Shown: positions 48,601 through 61,600, numbered from the stretch's first letter. The stretch is DNA of 64,000 bases from Pholis gunnellus (GCA_910591455.2 OU342808.1:13471904-13535903); one strand, 5' to 3'. Program-made: numbers and translations. The notes: generated from the letters alone by a model not told the origin.

Positions 48601-50019
48601 GTCTTCGCTTTACAAAATGGAGAATAGTTGAATGTTGCTCGTGCTATTTTTACTTAGAGACAGCTGTATTGGAGACAAACAACAGAGGCATATTGATGCA
48701 TATACGGTACAGAAATGGATAAAGAAGCTGCACAGGTTCAGGAACCATGTCCACACAATTGTTCACCATTGGGAACAAACACTGTCCTGAAGTCTGAGAG
48801 TCAGCACTTTTATAGTTTTTGCAACTTTGTTTACCATATTTGTGATATTTCATATGTGGTTCTGCAGTAGTCTCCCAGGACAGAGATGCAGAGGTAGAGA
48901 GGCATCATAATGGTGCACTATTGTACAGTCGGTGGGTAGCATGATAGCTCCCCCATCTGGACCAAAATAAACTATCAGGCTGCAACGTGCAATGAGCTTC
49001 TAGGAGACTTGCAGTGCCAAGTTTACAGCTGTCGCATGATTAGAAAATTACTCTGCTGGAATCAACGCTCTTTATGGTTTAAACAACTTTTCAGTTGTTT
49101 TTATTTCTCATAGTCATGTCCTTTGATTGTCCCACGTGTATAATAATGATGAGTAACTCAGTACAGGTCAAACTCATTACCTGAAGCTCAGAGTGGCACA
49201 GTAAGAGTCCAGACAAACTCAATTTGATCTAGCATGTTTGTCCATTGGACGCAACAATAAATGTTTCCTTTGAAGGTGGGAACAGAACCCCAACAGAGAT
49301 ACAATAAAAGCCACAAAGGCAGAAAGAACTGACTGCAGGGGGAAAATGAATGAAAGGCTTGTACATCGCAGAGACATGGAGGGAAAACTGGGGCAGAGGA
49401 AGGCACGGGGTGCTCCGATTGGTTTGTTTCACTGCAGACCACTCTCTTCCAGAATGTTCTTTGGATGCCTCAGAAGTTTAAATAAAATAAACATGCACAA
49501 TTGAGTTCACTTGGGTCTGTGAATGGTGCCTTTCAAAGCCTCGCTGAACCACATGGCGCCCAGGACCTCAGCCACAATGCCTCCCTAGACTAACTCAATA
49601 TTCCAAATATAAAAGGATCAAAAACCTCTTTTATTCTTTTATTTTGTGGATCCTAAAGAGCAAATACATATTTGTTGTAGAAATGAGATGGTATTTTGAA
49701 TGTGCCACTGCATGAAATCCCTGTGGTACTTTCAGCATGAAATAACCCTGCAGATGGACATTTTCTGAACATCCTTCAGATCTGCTGTCAATGATGAGCC
49801 GTTTAGAGTTCTGTTTGGTGAAGAGCAAAACTTTATTTTTACAGCAATTACTCAAAGTTATACTAAGTTAATTACCTTTCCCTTTTCAAAAGGATAAAGA
49901 CAACTCAAACGTTTCTTAAGAATTTTATCTTTTTAGATCTCTCGACTTTTAGTGTGCAGGCTAATCAAGTGAGAATTACTGTTATCCTATTCCTCTTTGC
50001 AGTTACAAAGACATTTTTG
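45676..50019. other. Intergenic, no gene recognised
   Basis: A poly(T) run is at 47091-47106. The 118-codon minus-strand frame at 47920-48276 overlaps a plus-strand frame and lacks domains. No repeat family is recognised. Confidence 0.55.
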
Positions 50020-50081
<62 letters not shown>

Positions 50082-50083
50082 GT
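50020..50083. repeat. (TG)n microsatellite
   Basis: About 32 TG units with one TA and one CG interruption. Confidence 0.97.
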
Positions 50084-50997
50084 AAGTCTTAACAAACAAA
50101 ACTATCCCACTGTTCCGGAGCGTCTTCACTCTGATAGGAGAGGTCAAGATATCCAATTAATAAGAGAGGTCAAAGTTAACTTTCCACTGGCTGATCCAAT
50201 CACAGGAGGTGCCCCGGTTAATTTGGTGAACAAAGTCATGGCAGGGTTGGGTGGCCACTTAGGGAAAGTGAGGCGAAGGAGAAGAGATGGATGAGAGGAG
50301 GCACGCTAAGGACTGAGGGAAAGATTTGGGCACCCTGACAGCTCAGCTTGCTTGCATGGCAAATGAGGAAGCTGACTGAACTAAAACATTTGCTGAATCT
50401 GCAATGAGAACGATCAGACCACTTTAGGAGAAGCAGTGTGCTACAACAGAAACAGAAAACTAAAAAACTTTTTGTGACAACCAGAGATAGATAAGTCCTG
50501 CAGTGTTTAATGCCACGGTGGAATGGGTGTTTGTGCATAAAGTCTTCAGCTAAATGTCATTCCACATTTGCAGTTTTGTCAAGACTCATAGTTCAGCCCT
50601 GTGTTTGTTACACAACAAACTCCTGTCTGCAACATTTGATTTCTTCTCAGTCCAGAGCAGTTGGACATAAAGGGACATGTGACATGCCGCTCCTTCTATT
50701 TTGGAGTACCCACATGGATACACAATCAAAATCATCACTCACTTGACTCTACTCAGGAAGCCAGTGACTCTTCACTCTGCAATGGAAACTTCTGAGCTTG
50801 CAAAAAACATTGATGGATGTTGCCAAAATATAGTACATAATACACACCTCATTGAGACTGAAAACCAGTCTCAACTTTGACAGACAGCCATGGACGACGC
50901 TCAAGCACATCCACTGTTCCTAAATTCATATACAGACAGTTTTGCCTCAGGAAGCTGAGAAATATTCCCCTCTGCTGGATTTATTTTCTTCTCTCGT
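50084..50997. other. Intergenic, no gene recognised
   Basis: A purine-rich patch at 50240-50310 (GAGGCGAAGGAGAAGAGATG). Otherwise unremarkable. Confidence 0.55.
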
Positions 50998-51004
50998 CCC
51001 CCCC

Positions 51005-51048
<44 letters not shown>
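50998..51048. repeat. C18 followed by (TC)n: polypyrimidine tract
   Basis: Eighteen C residues (50998-51015) are followed by about 16 TC units. The strand is uninterrupted pyrimidine, so it can form H-DNA. The C run also offers an i-motif, with a G-quadruplex on the other strand. Confidence 0.95.
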
Positions 51049-51049
<1 letters not shown>

Positions 51050-53054
51050 ACCCTGCATCCGCTATCTTCGTCACATCTTTCACACTTTGGTTTATGAATC
51101 CAAACTGACGGCAGGCAGACTTCTTTTCAAACTTTGTAAAAAGTGACTCTGAATAGAACATGTAGCCCTTCGGCTCGTGGGGGCTCTGAGACTCCAGAGC
51201 TTTCTTGAGTGGAGCATTTCAAAAGTGGAGAAAAGAAAACTATTGGAATCAAAGAAGGTGGAAAAGAAACAATATATATATATATATATTCCAAGAATTC
51301 AAATAATGATAACCTTAGAAAGCAAAGGTAATAAAGTGATTTATGCAAGTTGGAGATCGTATTTGTTTAACAAAAAGAAATCCCTCGCAGATCTTTAGCC
51401 ACACATTACCAGAATTTCTCTGTTGTTTCATCATTGCCAGTGAAGATCTGAACTCGTTAATCTGATAGTTATAAGCTCTTAAAGAAGGCATTCTCAGCAC
51501 TATTATCTTGATGCAATGTCATCATATCATAGAGTGCCCTTATTCTGAATAAATGTTTTCATCTCTACTTGAAAAGATTCCCCTATGGCTATATCATAAT
51601 ATTTCATTACTTCGGAGTAATTTTCACAGGAAAAAACTTGAACGAAGTATGTAAGCTTAATTCGATGCAGCTATGGTCTTTTAGAGTTTGAAATTGAATT
51701 ACACCTACCTTCAAAGTCTGGTAACACAATTAAGCTTAGTTCCTTGGCTTTAAATGTGATTTTGTTCTCAAGTGTCTTTGTTCTGAATGTCTTTTCTTCT
51801 AAGTTAATTGCATTTTCAGCGGCTGTTGTTCAGCAGTGTAAAATGGGCATTCATGACACCTAACTTAGGCTGCCCTGTTGTCAAATACCTCGCTGCAAAG
51901 TGATATTAATGCCTTTGTATTTTTTGCTGAATGGAATCTGGGTTAAAGCAAATGTCTATACACTAGCAAAGGAAATGGGGGGGATTCTTTCTATGTTTTT
52001 TTACTATATTGGTTTTGTGTTCTCACACCACTTTTAATGCTAGGTATTTTCTATGGTTCATTAATTTCGCTTTTCTTAGTAAGATGCCAAAAAGGTCTCT
52101 TTAAGTTAGGGTGAATTGCCTGCTTTACAGAGCAAGAAAAGATGGTCTTATTAAACTATGCCCTCCATAACTCCATTTAACCTCTGACTCATATTTTTTA
52201 ATGAGTTACTCACATGGAACAGGTTTGATTTATATTCCATTTATTCATGGACTCGTACATTTGAAAAGTATAGGTTGGCTCTCCACAGTCTTGACTTATG
52301 GCATTAAGGCAATTAAAGTATGTAAAAGTGAGAGTTAATATGTGTTAAACACTTCCTCCTTAGTATAAGAGCTACAGTATAACACTTAATCCTTTACAGT
52401 CATGCTCACAAGTTCATGGATAAACGGTCCTGCACATCTTCTGGGAGTGAATGACTCTTAAATTCAGGGTGAGGCAGGGGACAGACATAAGAAAAGTACA
52501 AGCAAAACAATGAGGAGTCTGTTGGGTTTTGTAAATACATATTATAGCTGAGTATCCGGCTAATCAGTCTGTGCAAGCCCAGTGTCCCTGGAGACTCCTC
52601 AGCAGCCATCTGTGAGTGAAGCAGAGAGAATAAGCAACAGGGAGTTTGGGGAGTCTAGAAATGCTGAAATACATCTGCACTAGCAGCTGCAAGAGGAGAA
52701 AAGTAAGATGTGGTTACCTAGAATACATAAAATAAGAAGTGGAAAAAAAACCCTGCTTTTGTGATGGTGAGAAAATAATGCATAAATGTCAGCATGCCAA
52801 GGTTTCTCAATGGAGGAGAAACGCTTATTAGACTTGCAAAAAAAGGTTCAAATGTTAACTTTATTTCTCATTTCCATCAGAAGGCCATACGCTTGTTTAT
52901 TAAACATGCATGAGTGTAGCCAGGACAGATTTATCATGAAAGAAATGCAAAAACTGAAACTTTATGAAACGATGCCACACAATGCATTTTGCAGCAACTG
53001 TGCCCTCCTCTAAAATAAGGGGACTAAATTGTGACTGAGTGAGGGAATGACTGA
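51049..53054. other. Intergenic, no gene recognised
   Basis: A short (TA)n at about 51272-51289. The rest is AT-rich and featureless by eye. Confidence 0.55.
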
Positions 53055-53097
53055 ATGAGGGAGAAATGGAGGAGGAGGGGAGGAGGGAGGGAGGGAA
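53055..53097 (+). repeat. Purine-rich tract with G-quadruplex motif
   Basis: GGGGAGGAGGGAGGGAGGG at 53077-53095 gives four G runs with loops of 4, 1 and 1 bases. The surrounding tract is almost entirely A and G. Confidence 0.85.
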
Positions 53098-55184
53098 CAG
53101 ACTGCTCTATCATCTCCACCCAGACACCACTGGGATTTAGAGTGAGAGACAGTAGAGAGTGGTGGAGAGACAAATCACTTCTCTTGACCTTTGAGTGAAT
53201 AGCCACATTGTAATAATCCACAGAGGGGGGTTATCCATATTATTGGGGTTTTCACTTTCGCTACAGAAAAGTACTCTTCCAGCATACTGCTCAGGAAGAT
53301 AAGGATGGAAGCATGGAGCTCTGTACTTGATCATGTTTGTTAGTGTTTGACCTCTTAGAGCTCTGGTAGTTATGTGAGAATTAATTTAACACACAATATA
53401 AAAACTAACCTGGATGCACTTTAAATGCACAGATCAGTTTAGAGATTTGTGCCAGCTGGATCATAAAAATGTTCTTTTCACTGCAGCTTTCTCGCAGCTA
53501 ACAGTTCATTGAACTCCTGAATACTGAGATTTCCACTTTATGTGACTTCATTAAATTCTAACTAGTGCTGTAATTCTCCTCCCTTTGATTCAAAAGCTCT
53601 TCTCTGCACTTATTTTTTTTTTTGCCAAACAGAACATGTTGGGTATAGCCTGCAGTGATGTGCAGGCAGTGCTGCAGCATTATGGGCCCTTAGCTTTTCC
53701 ATCGGCTACAGTAAGGAGGTTAGCATTATGGACTAGTTACTGGTGGTGCCTGTCACTGTGGTGTGCACCGCACTCTGATCTACAACGTTCTGGGCTTTAA
53801 GTACTACTTCATGCCCTGAGCAATTATGGGCTGCTTCACTTTGGTCTGCTGCATAGAAAGCTGAAGATGTATTAGTGGGAACAGCACCGTTTCTGATAGT
53901 GAATAATTCATCTGTTGCATTACGGTAGAAATGATTTAAATCTTTCTCTGGACTGCTTAAATCACTTTCACCTGTAATTTCAAACAGCCAACTCTGTCAC
54001 GTGAGCGTTTAACAGAGATTTTTCTTATGGGTAGAGCACAATGTTTAAAAAAATGTTGTTGTATATCTTTGATAATCTGTCCTTTCTTACCCAGTGACAT
54101 ACTATATGATTTTTTCCCCACTTTTCCCCTCTGCTTCCCATTCATAGATGCTTGGTGAATGGATACAGTCTGGTGGAATCAGTTCATGTGTTTCTACCAG
54201 ATACTGCAGCCACCTGTTTGCTCCTCATGCATCATCTGTAATCATCATCCCTGTCATGCACACCCATTTAATATGTTGGGAATCCCTATCAGTTACGCAC
54301 TGAATCCGGGTCTAATGGTCCACAGTTGACAGGGCAGGAAGCAGCGTGCTCTCACAGCACATACAGTGAGATCATGTCTCACTATATGTTTCACTGAATT
54401 GAACAGGAGCAGGCCTAGTTGATTCAGTGGCACCTCATCACACGGACACATTAATAACTGCCACAAAGATTTAAATGACTTATGATGTAGTAAAAAAGCA
54501 TCCTCTTCCACGAACAGTGTGCTGTACAACATAATCAATTACAGGAGAGCACGAGTACATGCCACTTTATTATTACAAATAATAAATGAACATTAGGCAG
54601 CTGGTAATGCAACCAATTTGTCTTTCTGAGGGTCGCTAATGGCGCAAAACACTCTGCTTGAACTCACCCTAAAGAACTTTGGATATTCCGGCACTTTCCA
54701 TTAAAAATTGAAATGCAATCAGTGTTGTAATCTTCGGCTGCAAGTCTTGCTGAAGTCAATGGTGCTGAAACAACAGCCAGCCAATTCAACCTAATATCAA
54801 TCAATCATAAGAGATCGTGCTCGTTGGAGGAAACTGCTGAGACTGAGAGATGGAAGCAAGTTCTGCTGGGGGTGTATCCACTGCCGAAACATATTCTGAG
54901 ACACTTGTGAACTGATTGAGGTACTAAATGTCCCCCAAAGCCTGCCTTGGCATTATGTGTTTTACATCAAGTGTGAGCACGATGCTTTGAGCTCTATTTA
55001 ACCTTCTATAAATATGTTTGCTCATTCTTTAAACTGGAGATGTCCTTGTCTGTGTGCGCCGATCGCTTTATGCTCGTTAAATATCTTCTCATCGGGGCTC
55101 AGGGTCATGGACACCGGGCTGAGCTGTCCGAATCGTCTGTAGTGTGGAATACAACAGTGCCAGCCAGTAAGACAGCCACACTTT
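53098..55184. other. Intergenic, no gene recognised
   Basis: AT-rich. Frames at 53585-53800 and 54293-54538 have no domain or splice context. Confidence 0.55.
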
Positions 55185-55258
55185 CACACACACACACACA
55201 CACACACACCTACACACACACACACACACCTACACACACACACACACACACACACACA
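55185..55258. repeat. (CA)n microsatellite with CCTA interruptions
   Basis: About 35 CA units are split into blocks by two CCTA interruptions 20 bp apart. The repeated spacing suggests the interrupted unit was itself duplicated. A TG-rich stretch follows at about 55398-55427. Confidence 0.95.
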
Positions 55259-57556
55259 GCTCTAATGAAAGAGATGAATTATTGCTCTGAGTGTCCAGAG
55301 TTTCACACAAAGTGACGTTAGCAACAGCCACAATAAAGCTGTATCTCATATCCACAAAGAGAGGGGAAGTTTGTGTTCTGCACACACCGTGTGGTATGGT
55401 GTGTGTGTGTTTGTGTGTTTGTGTGTCTGAAAAAGGATAAGCCTAGGAAGGCGGCAGGCAGTAGGATGGAGGGGGTGGTGCTGAAGGAAGAGAGAGAAAA
55501 TGTACACACACACACTGCAGCCCTCCTTACCCCTACAATTCAGTGGCTCAGTAAAGCCCAGACATCGTAAACAGGATTTATGTCATTTAATTAAGCTTTT
55601 GTACAATTACCTTTATTTACAGCTGCATGAAGCAGGCGATGGGGAACTCATGGCAGTGTGAGCCAAACAGAGAGGTCGTAATTCCTCTCCTTTTCTTCTC
55701 ATTGTTCCCAAGATATGAGAACACTCCTGTAGGCTTTGCTCGGTGGAGCTGCATATTTACATTTCTTCGTAATAATTATTATGTTTATTTAATAATTTAG
55801 TGTACATTCCACATAGTTTGTTTCAGGACATTGATGACCAATATGTTTATTTTAATAATTGTATATTGTCGTTAAAACTGTGGCAAACGCGTAAATATAT
55901 AGCTAAAAGCCTTAATTCCTCAGGATACATGTATCCCGAAATTCTGCATTTTCTACTTTAACTCTTATAAATACTCATCTTTCATTTCCACCAATCTGTT
56001 CCCTAATTTGTGAGGGAAAGTGTGGCTGACATATCTCCTAATGGTGATGTGCTGTATCCTAGTTCTTTAATGAGAACATTTCAGCTTTGATGTTACAGTG
56101 CCATCTATTGGCCAGTCTAAAAGGTCCAAGCTTTGGCTTGTGGCTGATACAGAAAATGAATCAAAAGGTGTGGTTCTGCGTACCATGCCTGATTGCTTTG
56201 ACATCAACAGAGGCCCTCTCTGACAACTGTTCCCATCTCTGTGTCAAACCACCAGAACACATGGTGGTGTCTGTGCTGGTTCTCTGCCATGTGACAGACT
56301 CACACAGACGCACTGTGACTGTCAGCATTGTTGTCACTCTAGGAGTGAGCATGGCATCAGCATCAGCCATCAGCATGGGCATTGAGAAGCAAGAGTCAAA
56401 CAACATCGTCACTTTACATGTTTTAAGTGTATGATTTGTCATCAACCACAATTACTTGTTGAATATGCTCATTTGATTTTTTGCAGATAAATAGTAAATT
56501 GTGTAATTTTCTCTCCACTTTCATTCAGACAGAACACCTCTTGTTTTAGGGTTGTAAGATCTGACCAGGAGAGGGGGCTTCATGCACACTTTTGCGCTGA
56601 CTGGCATTAGAAACAGCATTAAGACAAAGTCACCAGTTTTGTTGTAATTGATTAAGACTGGCAATGATGAGAATAGAACTGAAATCACTTAATGATGTGT
56701 TATACCACATTATGTAACTATATATAGCAAAATGCAAACCCATCTCTGTCATGATTTTTCCTTTTTTGGGGGTAAAAAAAGTCAGTAATAAAGTAACAAA
56801 CTATGAAAACTGTTGAATTAAATGACAATAATCGTATTTTCTTTGGTATTGTTGTTATACACTTATATGCAATGTTGATTGCAGGATAATATGTATGTTG
56901 AATTTATTGGAAATGTCCAATAAAGTCTCTATTTGATCATATGATGAGACAATAGCAATACGGTAGCTAGTTTAGATGCAAAATCTGGAAAGACTGACAA
57001 ACTGAGCACAACTGAGGCCTGCATTATGAATTCATGAGATGCCATTCACTGCTGCAGTCAGTGTCTTGGGGCATTTTAAGTGAATGTTGGACAGTCAAGG
57101 AAAGGATGGATAAAAAATAACTCCTAGCATCCTTGAATACTTGAATCCTTGAATACTGCTTATCAGGGTGCTAAACCAAGAGGAACATCAGGAACTCCTA
57201 GCATATAGTCAGTCATGCAGAAAACACTAAGAAGTGATTATTTGTATTATCTGGAACCATCATTTGTTATCTCTAATCTCAAGGTGTGCCAGTAAAACAA
57301 GTATAATTTCAATATGTTAAAAATGTAGCACTACAAAACTTCCAGCAAAGATGTTGGAACAAAAACTTTACTCCGGTAACTCTAAATTTGCTGAGGCACA
57401 GCAACTCTGCAGCTGGAGTTCAGAGGCTGTGAGTGTGTGTTTACAGTATGTGTGTGTCTTTGTGAGGGGTTTTAAGAACATAGGCTTGTAAAAGCGGGGA
57501 ATACTCTTTAATTAATTGCAGAGCAAGTTTCCCCCTGAAGCGAAAAACTATGCCTG
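55259..57556. other. Intergenic, no gene recognised
   Basis: Contains ACAGTGCCATCTATTGGCCA at 56095-56114, a short motif often seen at the ends of fish interspersed repeats. The 115-codon frame beginning just before it lacks domains. Nothing else is supportable. Confidence 0.5.
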
Positions 57557-57625
57557 TGATAGGGAGGCCTGGGGAGACAGCAGAGCACTGGGGCTGCATA
57601 TTGCGACACACATGTTGCGACATGA
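57557..57625. repeat. Copy A of a duplicated ~69-bp segment
   Basis: Aligns without gaps to 60877-60945 at about 84% identity by eye, sharing GGGGAGACAGCAGAGCACTG exactly. Copy A is flanked by unrelated AT-rich sequence. Confidence 0.8.
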
Positions 57626-58189
57626 TTGCCGCAGGTAAAAAGTTCATGCTTCTTGCTGCAGGCCTTCTCCAGTTAAAATGAGATCTGTCTAAACAGCAGC
57701 ATCAGGATCATTACAGAAAGTGCCAGGGAGGCTACTAGTTCACCTGCCTTGGCTTTTTCTTTTTTTTTTTAAATACTTTTTTGTTTTTGCACTCATATTT
57801 GAGACTGTAAACACATTTGATGTCAAATTTAGGGTTCTGAAAGATCATAGGTATATAGGTATGTTTCCATCTTTGGATTGAAAAAAGTAAGTTTGTACTA
57901 TTTGGTTCAGGAAAGCTAATATTGGCAATTGGCAAGAGAAACAGAATAGCAGAAGCTAAGAAAGAAAGACGATATTTCCAGCCTCTTTCTGCTGGAACAC
58001 ATGGGTTAAGTGCAGAAGATGAATATCCTTCCTCATCTAATGGCTTGTCCTAGATTTCCCCACCTGCAGTCCCCTTATTTTTCAGTGTAGTGTCTAATCC
58101 ACCATCGCTCCTCCACTTAACACAAAACAAAGCATCCTGCGGTGTTACTCTAGGCAGCCCATGGGAGCTGCTCTGTTGAGACCCAACTT
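57626..58189. other. Intergenic, no gene recognised
   Basis: A T-rich run at 57758-57795 and no other structure. Confidence 0.55.
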
Positions 58190-58228
58190 GTGTGTTACTT
58201 ACAATTCATCACGTTGTAAGTAACACAC
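58190..58228. repeat. Perfect 15-bp inverted repeat, 9-nt loop
   Basis: GTGTGTTACTTACAA (58190-58204) and TTGTAAGTAACACAC (58214-58228) are exact reverse complements around TTCATCACG. The chance of such a stem in this window is of order 0.001. The pairing does not extend outward, so it is too short for a usual microRNA precursor. Confidence 0.93.
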
Positions 58229-60785
58229 TTTTTATGACATCCATTCCAGGGTGCAGATTATGCCAAATAGATAGCAGGCACACACCTCTTGCCCCCAAGC
58301 ACTGTGCTGATTTATAATACAATCTATTCCATAATCTAAATTTGTTTTGCATTATTCATGCTTGAATGTATTGCTTTTCAGGGGAATATTTAGCTTGTTA
58401 CTGAGCCAATGAATGATATAAAGAGCTTCACAAGGAAACTGGAGTAGTACATTTTGTTTTTGATATAGCCCACCACAACTGAAGTGATCAAACAATATGT
58501 TGTCGTAGGATAGTAAAGTCAGTGTGTGAGTTTATTAACAGCTACTATCATAATGTCACAACCGGCTGTATGAACTACATCTCTTGGCTTACAGAGGTCT
58601 CTTGATCATACAGTACCCTCCACCTGTTTCCTATCACTACAGGTTTGGTATTTATAAGGCAGCACGGAATGGGCTACATTTCAGGAGAATTTATATTTTA
58701 TTTTATTTTACCTACATACGTTGCCTTCTAAATTATTGTTGCCATATTTATTAGGCAAAATAATTGAACCCTGGTACTTTGTTGACATTGGCTTTACGTT
58801 CTACTGCTCTATGGGTAAATATATGCAAATCAAATGAAATCATATCAGTTAAAAAAATCATGTTTTAAGCGGTTCTCATTTATTTCACAAAAAATATTAA
58901 ATATAAAGCTGATAGAACAGTGCTAAGTATGTTATTTTAGCTGTTACATTAAGGAGGGCTTCAGGAGAACATTTGGGTTTAATGCTTTTAGTTTGTATCT
59001 TTGTCTCTTTTCTATCCATCTATGATCTACACCCAATTTTGAGTGAGAGGCAGGGTAGGCTACAACCTAGCCTACATGTCAAGATACTAAGATGGTATTG
59101 TCATAACAGCTCACATCATGCTTCTGAGGTACAACATTAGTAGCCACAGGGAGCCAGATCCAGCAGAACATACATCTCAGTATGTAACAGTAGGGGGTTA
59201 TACAGGTCATAATAAAACACTGTCAGCTTAAGTAACAGATTGGCTGAACACAACGTAGATCAATAAGGACATGGTGTGTGGCCAGGTTGTTAACCCCAAG
59301 AGATGTCCCATGTTGATGTGACTGCCGTGGCATTTACATTTCAATATCACTGTCTCTCTCTCTGTATCTGAACACATGGATACACGTTCACTTTGTGCAC
59401 ACACACACAAACATGACATGATATCATTTCATTGATAGACATTACTGTAAGGAAGCAGTCACTGCATTCATTACCTCAGATTGTGTCATAGAGTAGGAGT
59501 GAGATGTAAACATAACAGCCTCACTGAAATATATGACCAAAACCTGCTGTAAACCTGCAAACACAAACACAAACACATCTCTCCAAATGTGTTTTTTAAG
59601 CATGAAACATGAACCCCTTGCGGACATGAAAAACAGGCCTTCAGCTTGAATTCAAGGTGGAATTTGTTTATTTTTATTCCACTGCTGACTCAGTTTCTAT
59701 CTGCACATCACAACATTGAGCCCTTTTTACATTACCAACTTGTTTGACCAATCTATAGTAGCCTAAGTCATAAACATGCCTGATGCCCTGGAAATTGAAA
59801 ATGGAGACATCCTGCAGGGTGAGGGATGATGTTGCAAAGGAAATAAGGAAAATTACTAGGACACTATGTTTGGAGCCTGGAGCTTTATAATCCTATCCCG
59901 GCTCAGTCCCCTGTCCTGATCCATTCTTTATTGATGTACGCAGAACAAATATCCTGAGGATAGATATTTGAGTGGGACAAGTGGATCTTTGTTGTGTTTG
60001 AGGAATTGCTCAGCTATGCTCAACAAGCAGATCATTTTAAAGACTTTGCCTCTGAAGACTGCCCTGCGAGAATTAAGTGAGGGCCTTGCCTCCTTACCAC
60101 TGCCCTAATTTCTCATTTTGTCTCACAACAGTATTGATCTGAGCATCCTGTTATGGTGTTCAAGGATTCCACAGAAGATCGCTGATGGGATGTTGCTTCG
60201 ATACCACCTCTGTTGTGAATAATGCCAATAAAACGCCCAGAGGTGATCAATGGTAATGATTCTACCAGTGGGAGAATCCTATGCTTGTTTGATAAATGAG
60301 GCTCATAACATTATTTGTTTTATCTGGAATATAGTGCCTTTGATTAGACTATTGAAATGAAACAAGTGTAATGTAAATACACAAAACGTAATTTATAAAT
60401 GTTGTCTTTTTGACATTTTCCATTTGTCTTTTTATTTAGCAATGTCAAAACCTTTGCATGAAGCTTAAGATGGAAATCCACTCTGATTTCTTCACATTTT
60501 CATTTGTTTAAATATGTATTTGTGTATATTCCGCAAAGCACAAAATATCTCAGAAGTGAAATGTGATGTGGCACACAATATGTGCTTACGCATGCCAGCA
60601 GCCCTACTGTAACTACACGTAGTGTTCCCCATATGCGTAAAAATAATGTTATGAGCATGACATGTGTGTTAGAGAGGCACAGAAACACAGACTGTTGTCA
60701 TGTCCTCCGTGGGAGCACACGGTGCGCTGCTTTGACAGTCGGCATTGAACATGTCTTTGGGGATGCTCCATTATTTACACCGTGC
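58229..60785. other. Intergenic, no gene recognised
   Basis: A possible degraded copy of the 43.0-kb repeat is at 59011-59083 (TCTATCCATC then GAGAGGCAGGGTA). A (CA)n run is at 59399-59408. An imperfect inverted repeat (AATTATTGTTGCC / GGCAAAATAATT) is at about 58731-58765. No gene is recognised. Confidence 0.5.
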
Positions 60786-60827
60786 CTTCCTGTGGCCCCG
60801 ATGAGACATGACAGGAGCCACAGGAAG
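60786..60827. repeat. Perfect 11-bp inverted repeat, 20-nt loop
   Basis: CTTCCTGTGGC (60786-60796) and GCCACAGGAAG (60817-60827). It lies in a GC-balanced block (about 60690-60990) that looks like a conserved non-coding element. Each arm holds an ETS-like TTCCTG and a RUNX-like TGTGG core. Confidence 0.8.
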
Positions 60828-60876
60828 CTCATGAAATAAACAGAGGGGCCTAAAAGCATAAGGGGAGGGTACAGGG

Positions 60877-60945
60877 TGATGGGGAGGCCCGGGGAGACAG
60901 CAGAGCACTGGAGCTGTAGATTGCAACGCACATGTCACGGCCTGA
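60877..60945. repeat. Copy B of a duplicated ~69-bp segment
   Basis: Partner of 57557-57625. It sits 50 bases after the inverted repeat above. Downstream the two loci diverge; copy B continues into a purine-rich stretch. Confidence 0.8.
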
Positions 60946-61506
60946 GGGGCTGGAGGGAGGTGAGGCAGGGAGGAAAGACACACACGGACAGAGAGAGATG
61001 ACAGCGCAGAAGGAAAAGATTTTGTGGAAGAAGAAGTAGGAAGAGATAGACACAAGATTAAAAAACAGCAAACAGGAATGGCGGAAATTTGTTTAGGATA
61101 TTGTGATTAGCCAGACAGAGGGGAGAGAAAAGGCTAAAAGAGCACAACAGCAGTCTTAATTTAGCCAGATATTAATCCCTTATTGATGCATCTAAAGCAC
61201 CAGAGTGAAGATGATGTCATGCATTCAGTGGACAGTTAGTGGGGTGTGTGATGTCTCAGCTGTTGCTCAAATAGGTTGGGCAGTGAGTAGCTTCTGGTGT
61301 CAGCCTGCATTTCCAGATGGATGGGATAACCTCATATAGGCTGTGACTCATCACCTAAGGCAGTAAACCAATACACAGTAGCTGCCGGCAATAAAAGACT
61401 CAGGCAATACCCTTACTGTTTCAGTGAAGTGATCAAATGTGACTAATGGGTATTGAGGTCACAGACGGGGAAGTTGAATTTTGTTGGATGATGAATGTCT
61501 TGCTTA
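60946..61506. other. Intergenic, no gene recognised
   Basis: Purine-rich at 60950-61070, then AT-rich. Nothing else seen. Confidence 0.55.
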
Positions 61507-61600
61507 TATAAGATAAGATAAGATAAGATAATCCTTTATTAGTCCCACATTGGGGAAAAATGAAATAGGTTTTAACCTGAATGTTGTACGTTTATAATCC
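61507..61600 (-). mobile_element. Retroposon 3' tail with (TCTTA)n
   Basis: On the minus strand the sequence reads CCCCAATGTGGGACTAATAA, then AGGAT and repeated TCTTA units (plus-strand AAGAT repeats at 61508-61531). This is the 3' end style of short retroposons common in fish, inserted in minus orientation. The 5' limit is not clear and the family is not resolved. Confidence 0.65.

Noticed and set aside
56087..56434. 115-codon plus-strand frame
   Set aside because: Open on both strands over the same stretch, no domain, begins at a repeat-like ACAGTGCCATCTATTGGCCA motif.
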